Numbered from the stretch's first letter, positions 28,225-37,992 are shown. The stretch: 42,736 bases of DNA from Candidatus Magasanikiibacteriota bacterium (GCA_015661005.1 JACTTX010000010.1:1-42736); one strand, 5' to 3'. A program made the numbers and translations. Notes: generated from the sequence alone by a model not told the origin.

Positions 28225-28881
28225 TCAAACGGTTTTTTTGAATCGCGCGGAAAAATTTTTCCAAACGGTTTTTATCATCACCGCTGTTTGCGCCCGATGT
28301 TCTGGATTTTTTAAAATGTGAATCACGCTCGGCGCAATGGAAAGAAGAATGATCAAAATAATTATCGGCGCCAGATATTTATCAATCCCGGGCACGACAC
28401 TCCCCAAAAAATATCCAAGCAAAGTAATGCCAATGGCCCAAAGGCCGCCGCCAATCACGTTATAGGTTAAGAAAGCGGCGTAACGCATTCGTCCGACGCC
28501 GGCAATGACCGGCGCGAAGGTGCGCACAATCGGCATAAATCGCGCCAAGATGATGGTCTTGCCGCCGTGACGCTCATAAAATTTTTGCGCTCGCGCCAAA
28601 TGATCCTTATGAAAAAATAATGAGTCCTCGCGCTTGAAAAGCGCCGGACCGAGCCGCCGACCGATTGAATAACCGACACTGTCACCGGCAACGGCGCAAA
28701 TAAACGCGCCAATGACGGTTACCCAGATATTCAAAACATTTTGCGAGGCCAAAAAACCGGCGGTGAAAAGCAGAGAGTCGCCGGGTAAAAAAAATCCAAT
28801 CAGCAAACCGGACTCGGCAAAGACAATACCAAAAATTCCTAGATAGCCGACGGTCTTTATGAGATTAACAAGATCAAACAC
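28225..28881 (-). CDS. DedA family membrane protein
   Basis: FAESGLLIGFFLPGDSLLFTAGFLAS, ARFMPIVRTFAPVIAGVGRM. Confidence 0.95.
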   Translation of the reverse strand: MFDLVNLIKTVGYLGIFGIVFAESGLLIGFFLPGDSLLFTAGFLASQNVLNIWVTVIGAFICAVAGDSVGYSIGRRLGPALFKREDSLFFHKDHLARAQKFYERHGGKTIILARFMPIVRTFAPVIAGVGRMRYAAFLTYNVIGGGLWAIGITLLGYFLGSVVPGIDKYLAPIIILIILLSIAPSVIHILKNPEHRAQTAVMIKTVWKNFSARFKKTV

Positions 28882-28891
28882 GTGTTGATAT

Positions 28892-28967
28892 TGGTGGGTC
28901 GGGTGGGAATCGAACCCACGACCATCAGCTTAAAAGGCTGTTGCTCTACCGACTGAGCTACCGACCC
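28892..28967 (-). tRNA. tRNA-Lys(TTT), CCA encoded
   Basis: GGGTCGGTAGCTCAGTCGGTAGAGCAACAGCCTTTTAAGCTGATGGTCGTGGGTTCGATTCCCACCCGACCCACCA; anticodon loop CTTTTAA. Confidence 0.95.
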
Positions 28968-29131
28968 AACGAGAGAGTGAAAAGCGAAATCTTGTTTTCG
29001 CTTTTCCGAACGAGTTGGGTCGGCAAGATTTCGCGAAGCGAAAAATTTACAAGACCCAAGTGAGTGAAATGAAAATGCTGGCACTTTTTCTTCCGAGCGA
29101 CGATGATATTTTTCTAACCCACAAAATCTTA

Positions 29132-30262
29132 TCATTTCCCGCCGTCATTGGCAATGCCGCTTTTCCATGCCAAAAACAACATCAGCGGCGCCAAGATTAT
29201 CGGCGCCAGCAATGCGGCCTTAAGTCCTATCGTGAAGGCAAGCAAAAGAACCGCCAAGGCGCCAATTCCGGCCACAATCTCCATCAATCCGGCGGCATGA
29301 TAAATATCGTGTCCCCGAAAAGAAGAATAGAGCCGTGTTTCCAGCGGCACAAGCGCCAATAAAAATCCAACGGATGCCGCAAAATTGGTGAGCGTCAAGA
29401 AAGAACCGGCAAAAAAACGCCAAACGGAAACTAAAATTATGATCAGGGCGCCGACGGCGACAGCCAGCCGCCACCAAAATGGTTTTATAATTATTCGTTT
29501 TAATCCGCTGACCACCAGAATCGTGGCGGCGGCCGTTGAAACCGGAATCAAACTGATGAAGGCGAGCGACAGCCCGTCCAGATAAACGTAAATCGCCCAG
29601 ATCCAAAAGAGATTTATTTCTAACGCGCGCAAAAAACCGTAAGCCAGGAGCGATCTCATCACCGTCTTGATTGCGATTTTCGGATGGGTGTCAATGTCCA
29701 GCGGACGATTGACGATTGAAACGAGTGGCCACAAAGAAACTAAAATAAACAGCGCCGCGGTCAAAAGAAGGAACGGCTTACCGGCGGTTAAAAGCAGGGC
29801 GCCAACGAAGGGCGCCAAGAGTGAGGCAAACTGCGCGGCAATAGCCAGATTGCCCATGTTCGTTACCACATGAGCGGCCGAAGTGTTGTGAATCATGATA
29901 CTGCGGTAGGCCACGTAATAAAAAGCGTAGTAGAGGCCTTCGCAAATAAACAGCGCGATAAAAACCAGCGGTTGCGGACTGTTGACGCTAAAAAAAATAA
30001 TCAAACCGAGTTCAGCCAGAGTGGCGAGAACGTTGAAATAAAAAATTTTCTTGAAGCGTACGAGACGCGTGTTCGCGACGGTAGTTGTCAGCATTACGAC
30101 AAACACGCTGATCAAAAAAAGAAACGCATACGTCAGTGAATATCCGTTTTTGAGGACAAGAATCGGAACAAAGATACTGTAAAGACCGCGACCGAGAAAA
30201 TGCAAAAAAGCATGGAGATCAAAGCGCCGGAAAATTCGCGTTTCGTTGGTGATGATGCTCAT
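29132..30262 (-). CDS. MFS-type multi-spanning transporter
   Basis: About 11-12 predicted TM segments, MFS-like sequence (ANTRLVRFKKIF loop). Confidence 0.7.
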   Translation of the reverse strand: MSIITNETRIFRRFDLHAFLHFLGRGLYSIFVPILVLKNGYSLTYAFLFLISVFVVMLTTTVANTRLVRFKKIFYFNVLATLAELGLIIFFSVNSPQPLVFIALFICEGLYYAFYYVAYRSIMIHNTSAAHVVTNMGNLAIAAQFASLLAPFVGALLLTAGKPFLLLTAALFILVSLWPLVSIVNRPLDIDTHPKIAIKTVMRSLLAYGFLRALEINLFWIWAIYVYLDGLSLAFISLIPVSTAAATILVVSGLKRIIIKPFWWRLAVAVGALIIILVSVWRFFAGSFLTLTNFAASVGFLLALVPLETRLYSSFRGHDIYHAAGLMEIVAGIGALAVLLLAFTIGLKAALLAPIILAPLMLFLAWKSGIANDGGK

Positions 30263-31620
30263 AATTTGGAATCTTCAGAGAGACGCGAACCGATGAACCG
30301 ACGGACGAGGCCGCTGATACCGGCCGACGCCAACAAAAATAAAAATGGTTCCGCCGGCAAACGATAACGGCTGTAGGAAACCGGTCCGGTAAGCAGGGCA
30401 AAATAAATTATCATGATCCAAAAAAGAAAAAACCAACGGCGTTCCTTAAAACTGCGCCAAGAAAAAATTGCCGCTATCCAAACCGCTAACCAAAATAATC
30501 TTTCCAGAGCAACGAGCGGATCAGCGATAAAACGTTCCCACAGCACGCTCAATTTTCCGGACAAAAGAAGATTGGACGCCTCGACGGTAATTTTTGGATT
30601 GGTGACATTGCGAATCAGCGCAATGCTACTGCCAATAAAAAACGGAACAGTGCGGACTAAGTGATACTTGGCGTAGCCCGCCGGATCTGCCGATAAATAA
30701 TGGAAGACGGTTTTCATGGCCGCTCTTTGCGCGGCGGCCGTGCGCAAATAATCAAGCGACGTTAATGCTGATTCCTTCAGAAGCCCGGTTATAACTTCGT
30801 CGTTCGGCCGACCGGTTTTGAAACTCAAAAATCCGCCGATGTTGTAAACAAACGCATTGTAAGCCGTGATTGATGAAATCTGCGGACTTCCGGTTATCCG
30901 ATAATTGCGGACTATCCACGGCGCCAAGGGAATGACAACTGCCAAAATAAAAACGATCACCGTCAGAAACACTTTTTTTGAAAAAATGCGCCGTCGTTCG
31001 TTCAAAAAATAAAACATCAAAAAAAATAATGGCAAAAATGTCGCGATTGGCCGAACGAGAATGGCGGCGCCGAGTGACAGACCGGCCGCGGCCATTAGCC
31101 GCCAATAATCAGCGCGGATAAAAAAATAAATCACCAACGTTATCAAAAAAACAAAAAGCGTGTCGCTCATTATGGTAATGGTGTGGAAAATCACGCCGGG
31201 TTCCAAAAGATATAATACCGCGGCCGTGAGCCCGACGCCGCGCGTTACCACTCTCTCCCCTATTTTGAAAATAATCCAAGCGGTGAGCGCGGCCAAAATA
31301 ATTTGCGCCGCCACAACGCCGGTGAAACTTCCAAATAACCATTTTATTCCGGCGGCAAAAAGCGGATAACCAATGGTGCGGAAAATTTCCGGATCAAATG
31401 ACGGCGCGGCGCTTAAAGAAAATACGCCGCGCGTCAGTAAATTGTCAGCCAGCCGGGCGTAGTCCGCGGAATCGTGGCCAAAAACCGGAAACGAGTAAGC
31501 CGGATATTTGTCCAAGTCACCGTGAACGCGTTCATAATGCGCAAACCAAATCAGCGCCGGAACATATATGATCGCCACGATCAAACCAAAAAAGAGCGCC
31601 AGGCGGCGATCACTTTTCAT
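30259..31620 (-). CDS. GT39-like (ArnT/PMT family) membrane glycosyltransferase
   Basis: Multi-TM; GHDSADYARLADNLLTRGVFS..., RTIGYPLFAAGIKWLFG, GLSLGAAILVRPIATFLPLFF. Confidence 0.8.
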   Translation of the reverse strand: MKSDRRLALFFGLIVAIIYVPALIWFAHYERVHGDLDKYPAYSFPVFGHDSADYARLADNLLTRGVFSLSAAPSFDPEIFRTIGYPLFAAGIKWLFGSFTGVVAAQIILAALTAWIIFKIGERVVTRGVGLTAAVLYLLEPGVIFHTITIMSDTLFVFLITLVIYFFIRADYWRLMAAAGLSLGAAILVRPIATFLPLFFLMFYFLNERRRIFSKKVFLTVIVFILAVVIPLAPWIVRNYRITGSPQISSITAYNAFVYNIGGFLSFKTGRPNDEVITGLLKESALTSLDYLRTAAAQRAAMKTVFHYLSADPAGYAKYHLVRTVPFFIGSSIALIRNVTNPKITVEASNLLLSGKLSVLWERFIADPLVALERLFWLAVWIAAIFSWRSFKERRWFFLFWIMIIYFALLTGPVSYSRYRLPAEPFLFLLASAGISGLVRRFIGSRLSEDSKL

Positions 31621-32665
31621 AAATGCCCAAAATTATTTCCGCCAATCTTTCGGCGGCATCGGATGGAAAAACTTTTTTTATATTCTCACCGAGCAACCGC
31701 GCTTTTTCCGGTTCTAACAATAAATCGCGAACAACTCTCGCCAAATGCGGCAGGTCACGCACAACAACCGCCGCGTCAGCATCTTCAAGCGCCGCCGCGT
31801 TTTCCTCCTGCGGCGAGTCCGTTAATGGCACGAGTACCGCCGCTTTGCCAAGCGCCGCCACCTCCGCAATTGTGCCCATACCGGCGCGAGCTATCACCAA
31901 ATCCGCGCTGGCATAAAGATCGCCCATCTCCGCGTCAAACTCCGCCGGATGATACTGATCGGTCTCCTTGAAGTTCCAAAGTTTGCCGATGCCGCAAAGA
32001 TGTATCAGCTCAACATTATTCGGTAAATTTTTGCTCATCTCATTCACGGTAAAGTTGAGCGAAGTTGCTCCCGTGCCGCCGCCAAAGGCCAAAACCACTC
32101 GGCTTTCCGGCCGCACCTTATATTTTGTCCGCGCTCGTTCCGCCGCGCCGTGAAAAATTTCTCGTCTGACCGGATTGCCAATCCAAATTGCCCGCGGAAA
32201 TTTTTCTTTTAATTTTTCCCAAGCAACCGTTATCTGATTGGCCAGCGGCGCCAAAACACGATTGGTAATCCCGCCGGTTAAATCTTGCTGATGAATGACA
32301 CCGCGCACGCCAAGAATTTTTCCGGCCAAATGCACTGGCACGGCCGTGTAACCGCCGGCCGAGACCAAGACGTCCGGTTTGAATTGCAAAATCAAGGAAA
32401 ATGATTTGACTAAAGCGCCAAAAATCGCGACGGGTAAAAATAAATTGCGCCAAGAAAAAAAACGGTCAACTTTGGCCGCAGGAATGGACGTAAATTTAAT
32501 TCCGGCGGCTTTAACCAGCGCTCTCTCCGGCCCGTTTTTGGTGCCGATCCATAAAAATTCCGCCGTTTGCCCGCGCCTTGACGCCATCTCGGTTAAGAAC
32601 TCGGCCACGGCCAGTAGCGGCGTCACTGGTCCAAGAGTTCCGCCGCCGGTGAAGAGGATTTTCAT
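31610..32665 (-). CDS. murG: MurG (UDP-GlcNAc:lipid I GlcNAc transferase)
   Basis: MKILFTGGGTLGPVTPLLAVAEFL, VSAGGYTAVPVHLAG, VIHQQD, VIARAGMGTIAEVAALGKAAVLVPL. Confidence 0.93.
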   Translation of the reverse strand: MKILFTGGGTLGPVTPLLAVAEFLTEMASRRGQTAEFLWIGTKNGPERALVKAAGIKFTSIPAAKVDRFFSWRNLFLPVAIFGALVKSFSLILQFKPDVLVSAGGYTAVPVHLAGKILGVRGVIHQQDLTGGITNRVLAPLANQITVAWEKLKEKFPRAIWIGNPVRREIFHGAAERARTKYKVRPESRVVLAFGGGTGATSLNFTVNEMSKNLPNNVELIHLCGIGKLWNFKETDQYHPAEFDAEMGDLYASADLVIARAGMGTIAEVAALGKAAVLVPLTDSPQEENAAALEDADAAVVVRDLPHLARVVRDLLLEPEKARLLGENIKKVFPSDAAERLAEIILGIYEK

Positions 32666-32707
32666 AGGGAAGAATGCAGAATATTTACGGGTGTGCATAT
32701 CTAGCTT

Positions 32708-33805
32708 CTAAACCCTTGTCTGTCTGGAAACATTCACCACCATCCCGGCGGCTGCCAAAACCGCAACCAGCGCCGTTCCGCCGGCCGAGACAAACGGCAG
32801 GGGCACACCGGTTAACGGCAAGAGTCCGACCATCGCGGCAATATTTACAAACGACTGTACCGTAATCCAGACAATAATTCCAATCACCAAGTAACGTCCG
32901 AACGCATCCGGCGCAATTTTAGCAATTTTTATGCCGCGCGCCAACAAAATAAAAAGAAAAATTACGAACGCGGCGGCAAAAATAAATCCCAACTCCTCGC
33001 CAATCACGGCAAAAATAGAATCGGCGTTCACTTCCGGCAAGTACTGATATTTTTGGCGCGAGTGCCCGTAACCCAAACCAAAAATTCCGCCCGAGCCAAT
33101 CGCGAGCAGCGCCTGATTAATATGATAACCAATCCCCTGCGGATCAAGTTCCGGATGCAGAAACGTCATAAAACGCCGCGCGCGATAAGGCGCGCTCACA
33201 ATCGCCACCGCTAAACCGCCGAGACCAAGCGCCAAAAGCGTCAACAAATATTTCCATGGAATGTTGGCAACAAAAAGCAGGGCCAAAGTGATGGCGCCAA
33301 AAATAGTGAGCGTTCCGATGTCCGGCTGAAGAATCAAGAGGACGGCCACGACCGCCGGAAAAGCTAAATACTTTATCACGCCGAGCCAATTATTCAAATC
33401 ATCGCGATGGTCGGCGAGCCAGTGAGCGGTGATCATGATAAACGCCAGCTTCATTATTTCCGCGGGCTGAAAAGAAAATAAACTTCCGACTTGCACCCAA
33501 CTGCGCGTTTTGCCGAAACTGGCGCCCACTCCCGGAATAAAAACGGCAACCAATAAAAGCGCCGCTAAAATAAAAATCGGCCAAGCCAGTTTAGCAAATT
33601 TATGATAATCAATTTTAGCGGTTATCAAAAATGCCGCCAGGCCAATGGCGCCGTAAATTAATTGCCGCTTCAAAAAATAAAATGATGATCCGAATTTTTG
33701 AAAGCCCAGCGGCCCGGTGGCCGAAGCGAGCATGATCAAACCAAAGACGACAAACGCCGCAATTAAAATAATGAAAATGAAATCGGGTTTGTGGAATCGC
33801 GGCAT
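32708..33805 (-). CDS. ftsW: FtsW/RodA family SEDS glycosyltransferase
   Basis: SEDS protein: LQPDIGTLTIFGAI, GIGYHINQALLAIGSGGIFGLGYGHSRQKYQYLPEVNADSIFAVIGEELGF; dcw context. Confidence 0.94.
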   Translation of the reverse strand: MPRFHKPDFIFIILIAAFVVFGLIMLASATGPLGFQKFGSSFYFLKRQLIYGAIGLAAFLITAKIDYHKFAKLAWPIFILAALLLVAVFIPGVGASFGKTRSWVQVGSLFSFQPAEIMKLAFIMITAHWLADHRDDLNNWLGVIKYLAFPAVVAVLLILQPDIGTLTIFGAITLALLFVANIPWKYLLTLLALGLGGLAVAIVSAPYRARRFMTFLHPELDPQGIGYHINQALLAIGSGGIFGLGYGHSRQKYQYLPEVNADSIFAVIGEELGFIFAAAFVIFLFILLARGIKIAKIAPDAFGRYLVIGIIVWITVQSFVNIAAMVGLLPLTGVPLPFVSAGGTALVAVLAAAGMVVNVSRQTRV

Positions 33806-33819
33806 AAGGACATCGTGTT

Positions 33820-33888
33820 GGGGACAGTTCTAAAGGGGACACTTCTAAATGCAAAGCGTTTAGAAGTGTCCCCTTTAGAACTGTCCCC
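33820..33888. repeat. 69-bp near-perfect palindromic element (30-bp arms, 9-nt loop)
   Basis: GGGGACAGTTCTAAAGGGGACACTTCTAAA-TGCAAAGCG-TTTAGAAGTGTCCCCTTTAGAACTGTCCCC, between mraY and ftsW. Confidence 0.95.
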
Positions 33889-33894
33889 ACGTGG

Positions 33895-34965
33895 TTATCT
33901 CTTTTCCAGAAGAACAACAACAAAAGCCAGGACATTGGTGATGGCGGTGATGAGCCAGAAGCGCATGGTCACCTGCGGCGCCGTCCAGCCCTTGGCTTCA
34001 AAGTGATGATGCAGAGGCGCCACCAAAAAAATTTTCTTGCCATGGCGCAGACGTTTTGACGCCAACTGCAAAGCCACGGATCCGGCTTCAATAATTAACG
34101 TGAAACCAATGAGCGGCAAAAGCAAAACCGAATCCGTAAGAAAAGCCACGACGCTCAAAGTGGTGGTCAGCCCCATAATTCCCGTTTCACCCATATAAAA
34201 TTTGGCCGGCGGAATGTTGTACCAAAGAAAAGCCATTAAGGTTCCGGCTATTACGGCGCAGAAAGCGGCCAGTTCATATTGATGTCGCGTGAAAGCAATC
34301 GCGCCGAAAGTGGCAAAGTCAATGGCAAAAATTCCGCCCGCCAAGCCGTCAAGACCGTCAACAACGCTTGAAGAAAAAAATCCGAGGGTGACGGCAATAA
34401 AAAGCGGCACATACCAAAAGCCCAATGTATATTCGCCGTCAAAAAGAAGGTGAATGGCGTCCCAACCAAGTTTATAATGAAACCACCAGGCGCCAATGAG
34501 CGCGATGGCGAACACCACCAAAACACGATGCCGGAATTTGATGCCGCCGCCTTTGTGCGCCTCGCCGCGATGAGCGACCACAAGCAAATCATCAAGGAGA
34601 CCCAAGATGGAGGCAGTGACCAACGTAAAAAGCGGAATCCACGTTTCACCGCGCGAGAGAAAATTTAAATTTTTGAGAAACGGCCAATTGGTGCGCGGAG
34701 CAATAAACGCAAAAATCAGCGCGAGCGTAAAAGTTGTGACCCAAATCAAAACGCCGGCCATGCGCGGCGTGGAAACCTCGCGCTCTTTATGCAGAGCGCT
34801 AAAAATTGGCGTGGGCGACCCGTCCGGCGCCACGGTGCGCACTTGTTTTTTCCAGCACTTATGTTTTTGCAAAAGACGCAGGAGCCCGGGCGCCCAGGCA
34901 AAACCAACCAGAGCGGCCAAAGCGCCCAAGAGAAGCATGGAAATAATCGCGTCATTGGGAGTCAT
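33895..34965 (-). CDS. mraY: Phospho-N-acetylmuramoyl-pentapeptide transferase
   Basis: VDGLDGLAGG, MGETGIMGLTTTLSVVAFL, APLHHHFEAKGW. Confidence 0.95.
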   Translation of the reverse strand: MTPNDAIISMLLLGALAALVGFAWAPGLLRLLQKHKCWKKQVRTVAPDGSPTPIFSALHKEREVSTPRMAGVLIWVTTFTLALIFAFIAPRTNWPFLKNLNFLSRGETWIPLFTLVTASILGLLDDLLVVAHRGEAHKGGGIKFRHRVLVVFAIALIGAWWFHYKLGWDAIHLLFDGEYTLGFWYVPLFIAVTLGFFSSSVVDGLDGLAGGIFAIDFATFGAIAFTRHQYELAAFCAVIAGTLMAFLWYNIPPAKFYMGETGIMGLTTTLSVVAFLTDSVLLLPLIGFTLIIEAGSVALQLASKRLRHGKKIFLVAPLHHHFEAKGWTAPQVTMRFWLITAITNVLAFVVVLLEKR

Positions 34966-34973
34966 AAAAAAGG

Positions 34974-35321
34974 TTAGATGTTCAGTAGAATTACCAAGAT
35001 AGCGGCCAGAACAAGGAGGAGATGAAGGAAGATGTTGGTAACGGCCAAGGCGTAACCGATAATTTTTTCTTTAAGAAAAAGGAGATCGGCAATGATGAGA
35101 TTGGCCAGCAGGGCCGTGAGTCCAAGAACGGGCATAGCGAGTACCAGCCACCACGGGCCAACATAATCAACGCCAATGAAAACAGTGTAATGCAAAAAAA
35201 CCGTGTTCGGTTGGCGCAAGTATAACGGCAAAACTATCCATAGGCCGATATTCAAAACGATGGCGCCAGCCGTTGTCCAAAGTATCAGTGGATTTTTAAA
35301 AAAAAGCTTAAGGGGATACAT
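34974..35321 (-). CDS. Hypothetical small membrane protein (about 3 TM)
   Basis: Hydrophobic 115-aa ORF directly upstream of mraY on the same strand. Confidence 0.6.
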   Translation of the reverse strand: MYPLKLFFKNPLILWTTAGAIVLNIGLWIVLPLYLRQPNTVFLHYTVFIGVDYVGPWWLVLAMPVLGLTALLANLIIADLLFLKEKIIGYALAVTNIFLHLLLVLAAILVILLNI

Positions 35322-35357
35322 GGTATTATTGTCGGCCCGTCAGGCCCGCGGTCGGTT

Positions 35358-35651
35358 TTATTCCTCACCATCAACGCCGAGCATTTCATCTTCATCAACG
35401 CCTTCGGCCACCACTTCGTTCACTTCCGGAAACTTTTCCAAAATTTCGGACTCAACTCCGGCTTTGAGCGTCAGCGCGGACATCGGACAACCGACACAGG
35501 TTCCGGCAAAACGCACCGTGAGCACACCGCTTTCCGATTCAAACGAAACAACCTCAACATTGCCGGAATGCGTTTTGATGGCCGGACGAACGCGCAAATC
35601 AAGCGCCTTGTCAATTTTTTCCAGTAATTCCTTATTATCCATATCGGGCAA
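35358..35651 (-). CDS. NifU C-terminal-domain Fe-S scaffold-like protein
   Basis: LRPAIKTHSGNVEVVSFESESGVLTVRFAGTCVGCPMSALTLKAGVE; CxxC. RVRPAIK variant. Start may be ATG 35642. Confidence 0.9.
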   Translation of the reverse strand: MPDMDNKELLEKIDKALDLRVRPAIKTHSGNVEVVSFESESGVLTVRFAGTCVGCPMSALTLKAGVESEILEKFPEVNEVVAEGVDEDEMLGVDGEE

Positions 35652-35693
35652 TTATACACAATTCGGCATAAAAAACCAGCGATTGTCAAGCGG

Positions 35694-35722
35694 TTGACAA
35701 GAAAAAACAATGCTTGTAGAAT
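35694..35722 (+). promoter_or_regulatory. rpmA promoter TTGACA-N17-TAGAAT
   Basis: TTGACA 35694-35699, TAGAAT 35717-35722. Confidence 0.75.
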
Positions 35723-35761
35723 ATGGGATATCCAAAGTAAAATCCTTACAAACATTCCTAT

Positions 35762-36034
35762 ATGGCCCACAAAAAACAAGGCGGTTCAACAGCGCTTGGC
35801 CGGGATTCACAGTCCAAACGGTTAGGCGTCAAATTGCACGATGGTCAGAAGGCGCAGGCCGGGATGATTATTGTGCGTCAGCGCGGCACGCCAATTCATG
35901 CCGGCAAAAACGTAATGCGCGGCCGTGATGACACTTTGCTTGCCACTGCTGCCGGTAAAGTAAAATTCACCTCCTCCAAAGTCCGTCGTTTTGACGGACA
36001 TCTGGCCAGCCGCAAGTTTGCGAACGTGGTTTAA
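35762..36034 (+). CDS. rpmA: 50S ribosomal protein L27
   Basis: [51 protein letters not shown]. Confidence 0.97.
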   Translation: MAHKKQGGSTALGRDSQSKRLGVKLHDGQKAQAGMIIVRQRGTPIHAGKNVMRGRDDTLLATAAGKVKFTSSKVRRFDGHLASRKFANVV

Positions 36035-36051
36035 ATTAAATCGTTCAAAAC

Positions 36052-36079
36052 AAACGCCCGCGATTTTGCGGGCGTTTTT
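36052..36079 (+). terminator. Rho-independent terminator of rpmA
   Basis: AAACGCCCGC-GATTTT-GCGGGCGTTTTT. Confidence 0.9.
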
Positions 36080-36086
36080 ACTTTAG

Positions 36087-36153
36087 TCAGAATAGTTTCC
36101 TGTGAATGTCGTGTTCTTCAATCAAGAACGCCATTCACAGGATACTATTCTGA
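36087..36153. repeat. CAAATG-type hairpin repeat (GAATG variant), 22-bp arms with one mismatch
   Basis: TCAGAATAGTTTCCTGTGAATG / CATTCACAGGATACTATTCTGA, loop TCGTGTTCTTCAATCAAGAACGC. Confidence 0.9.
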
Positions 36154-36213
36154 TCAGCTTATATTATTCATAAAACAGCTGACATGTTCGCTTGCGACAA
36201 ATAGCGAGTTTAA

Positions 36214-36347
36214 TCAAAGAGTGAGGCGCAAATGGCGTGTATTGTTCAATAGTTACCGGCAAATGGCGTTCTTGTTCTAAGCAACACGACATTTGCCGGT
36301 AACTATTGAACACAAGACAAGAACGCCATTTGCGCCTCACTCTTTGA
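36214..36347. repeat. CAAATG-type nested double hairpin repeat
   Basis: Outer 25-bp perfect arms TCAAAGAGTGAGGCGCAAATGGCGT (36214-36238/36323-36347); inner 22-bp perfect arms GTTCAATAGTTACCGGCAAATG (36244-36265/36290-36311). Confidence 0.95.
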
Positions 36348-36369
36348 CTACATCCACCAACCACAAAAA

Positions 36370-37992
36370 CTATTTACGCCGAATACAAGCCCCCACAAAA
36401 TCGCGGAAAAGCGGATGCGGAGAAAGCGGCCTTGATTGAAACTCCGGATGAAACTGCACGCCGACAAACCACGGATGATCTTTGAGTTCAATAATCTCCA
36501 CCAAATTTCTCTGCGGATTGACGCCGGAGATGATCATTCCTTTTTCTTCCAGTTGATCGCGATAATCATTGTTCAATTCATAACGATGACGATGGCGCTC
36601 CTTGATGATATTTTTTCCATACGCCTTCTGCGCTTTGGTGCCGCGAACCAATTTACAATCGTATGAACCCAAACGCATTGTGCCGCCATATTTTTTGGCG
36701 GCCAAATTTTCCGCTTGTTCCGGAATGATGTGAATGACCGGATTGCTGGTGTGCGGATTTATTTCCGCGGTGTTGGCGCCTTTCAAACCGCAAAGATGGC
36801 GGCTGAATTCCACCACCGCCATCTGCATGCCGTAACACAAGCCAAAATAAGGAATTTTGTGTTCGCGGCAATATTGAATGACTTTGATTTTTCCTTCCAC
36901 CCCGCGGCTTCCGAAGCCGCCCGGAATCAAAACCCCGTCAAATTCATCCAGCATAATCAGACGTTTGGGATCGTTTTCAAACTCTTCCGAGTTCAACCAA
37001 TGCAACTCCGGTTTGCGTTTGTGAAACCAAGCCGCGTGCTTCAACGATTCAATCACGGAAATGTAAGCGTCCGTTAAAATAAAATTGCCGGTAGAAAAAT
37101 ATTTTCCGACAACGGCAATCCGCACCGGCTGGTGCGCCGTTTTTATGGTGCGAACAAGTTTCTGCCAGTCCTTAAGATCGCGCTTTTTACTTTTGAGCCC
37201 GAACTTTTGCAAGATATGATCCCCGATTTTTTCTTTTTCAAAAATGAGCGGCACCTCATAAATACTCCCGACATTCGGCGCGGCGATGATATCCTGCTCC
37301 TGCACACTGCAATGCACCGCCAACTTCCGCTTGCGCGGGCCATCAATGGGTTCCTCCGAGCGGCAAATGATAAAATCCGGCTGAATACCGGCCGAGTTCA
37401 AACTTCTGACCGCGTACTGCGTTGGTTTGGTTTTCATCTCCCCGATGCTTGGCGGCACCGGCAAATACGAGACCAAAACAAAAAGAACATCCTTGGGCGC
37501 CGCCAAACGCATCATCCTCGCCGCTTCTAAAAATAAAACGTTTTGATATTCGCCAACCGTTCCGCCAATTTCAATCAAACAAAAATCGGCCTTGACGGTC
37601 TTGGCCGCCCGCTTAATTCTTCTGATCACTTCTTCCGGCACGTGCGGCACCACTTCCACGCACTTGCCGCCATATTCCAAATTTCGTTCGCGATTAATTA
37701 CGGACTGATAAACGCGGCCGGTCGTCATGTAATTCACGGACGTGATGTCCATGTTTAAAAAGCGTTCGTAGTTGCCGATGTCCTGATCCGTTTCATCGCC
37801 GTCCGTCGTCACAAAAACCTCGCCGTGTTCCACCGGATTCATGGTGCCGGCGTCCACATTTATATAAGGATCAATTTTGACGGCCGTGACGCGGAAACCT
37901 TTGGACTGCAAAATTTTTCCGATGCTCGCCGTGGCCGTTCCCTTCCCCACGCCGGACATGACGCCGCCAATCACAAAAATATATTTCGCCAT
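36370..37992 (-). CDS. pyrG: CTP synthase
   Basis: MAKYIFVIGGVMSGVGKGTATASIGKILQSKGF, DPYINVDAGTMNPVEHGEVFVTTDGDETDQDIGNYERF, GFGSRGVEGKI, FGLCYGMQ, QFHPEF. Confidence 0.97.
   Translation of the reverse strand: MAKYIFVIGGVMSGVGKGTATASIGKILQSKGFRVTAVKIDPYINVDAGTMNPVEHGEVFVTTDGDETDQDIGNYERFLNMDITSVNYMTTGRVYQSVINRERNLEYGGKCVEVVPHVPEEVIRRIKRAAKTVKADFCLIEIGGTVGEYQNVLFLEAARMMRLAAPKDVLFVLVSYLPVPPSIGEMKTKPTQYAVRSLNSAGIQPDFIICRSEEPIDGPRKRKLAVHCSVQEQDIIAAPNVGSIYEVPLIFEKEKIGDHILQKFGLKSKKRDLKDWQKLVRTIKTAHQPVRIAVVGKYFSTGNFILTDAYISVIESLKHAAWFHKRKPELHWLNSEEFENDPKRLIMLDEFDGVLIPGGFGSRGVEGKIKVIQYCREHKIPYFGLCYGMQMAVVEFSRHLCGLKGANTAEINPHTSNPVIHIIPEQAENLAAKKYGGTMRLGSYDCKLVRGTKAQKAYGKNIIKERHRHRYELNNDYRDQLEEKGMIISGVNPQRNLVEIIELKDHPWFVGVQFHPEFQSRPLSPHPLFRDFVGACIRRK

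Noticed and set aside
28857-29135. ORF with VAQSVEQQPFKLMVVGSIPTRPT as a possible small protein
   Set aside because: It is the translation of the tRNA-Lys gene and flanks; a common spurious ORF.
33615-33935. ORFs spanning the 33820 palindrome (GTVLKGTLLNALHLEVSPLELSP)
   Set aside because: They are translations of the palindrome joined to out-of-frame ftsW/mraY sequence.
36087-36347. CRISPR array
   Set aside because: Repeats are palindromic modules with variable arms, no regular direct repeat/spacer periodicity, and no cas genes in the window.
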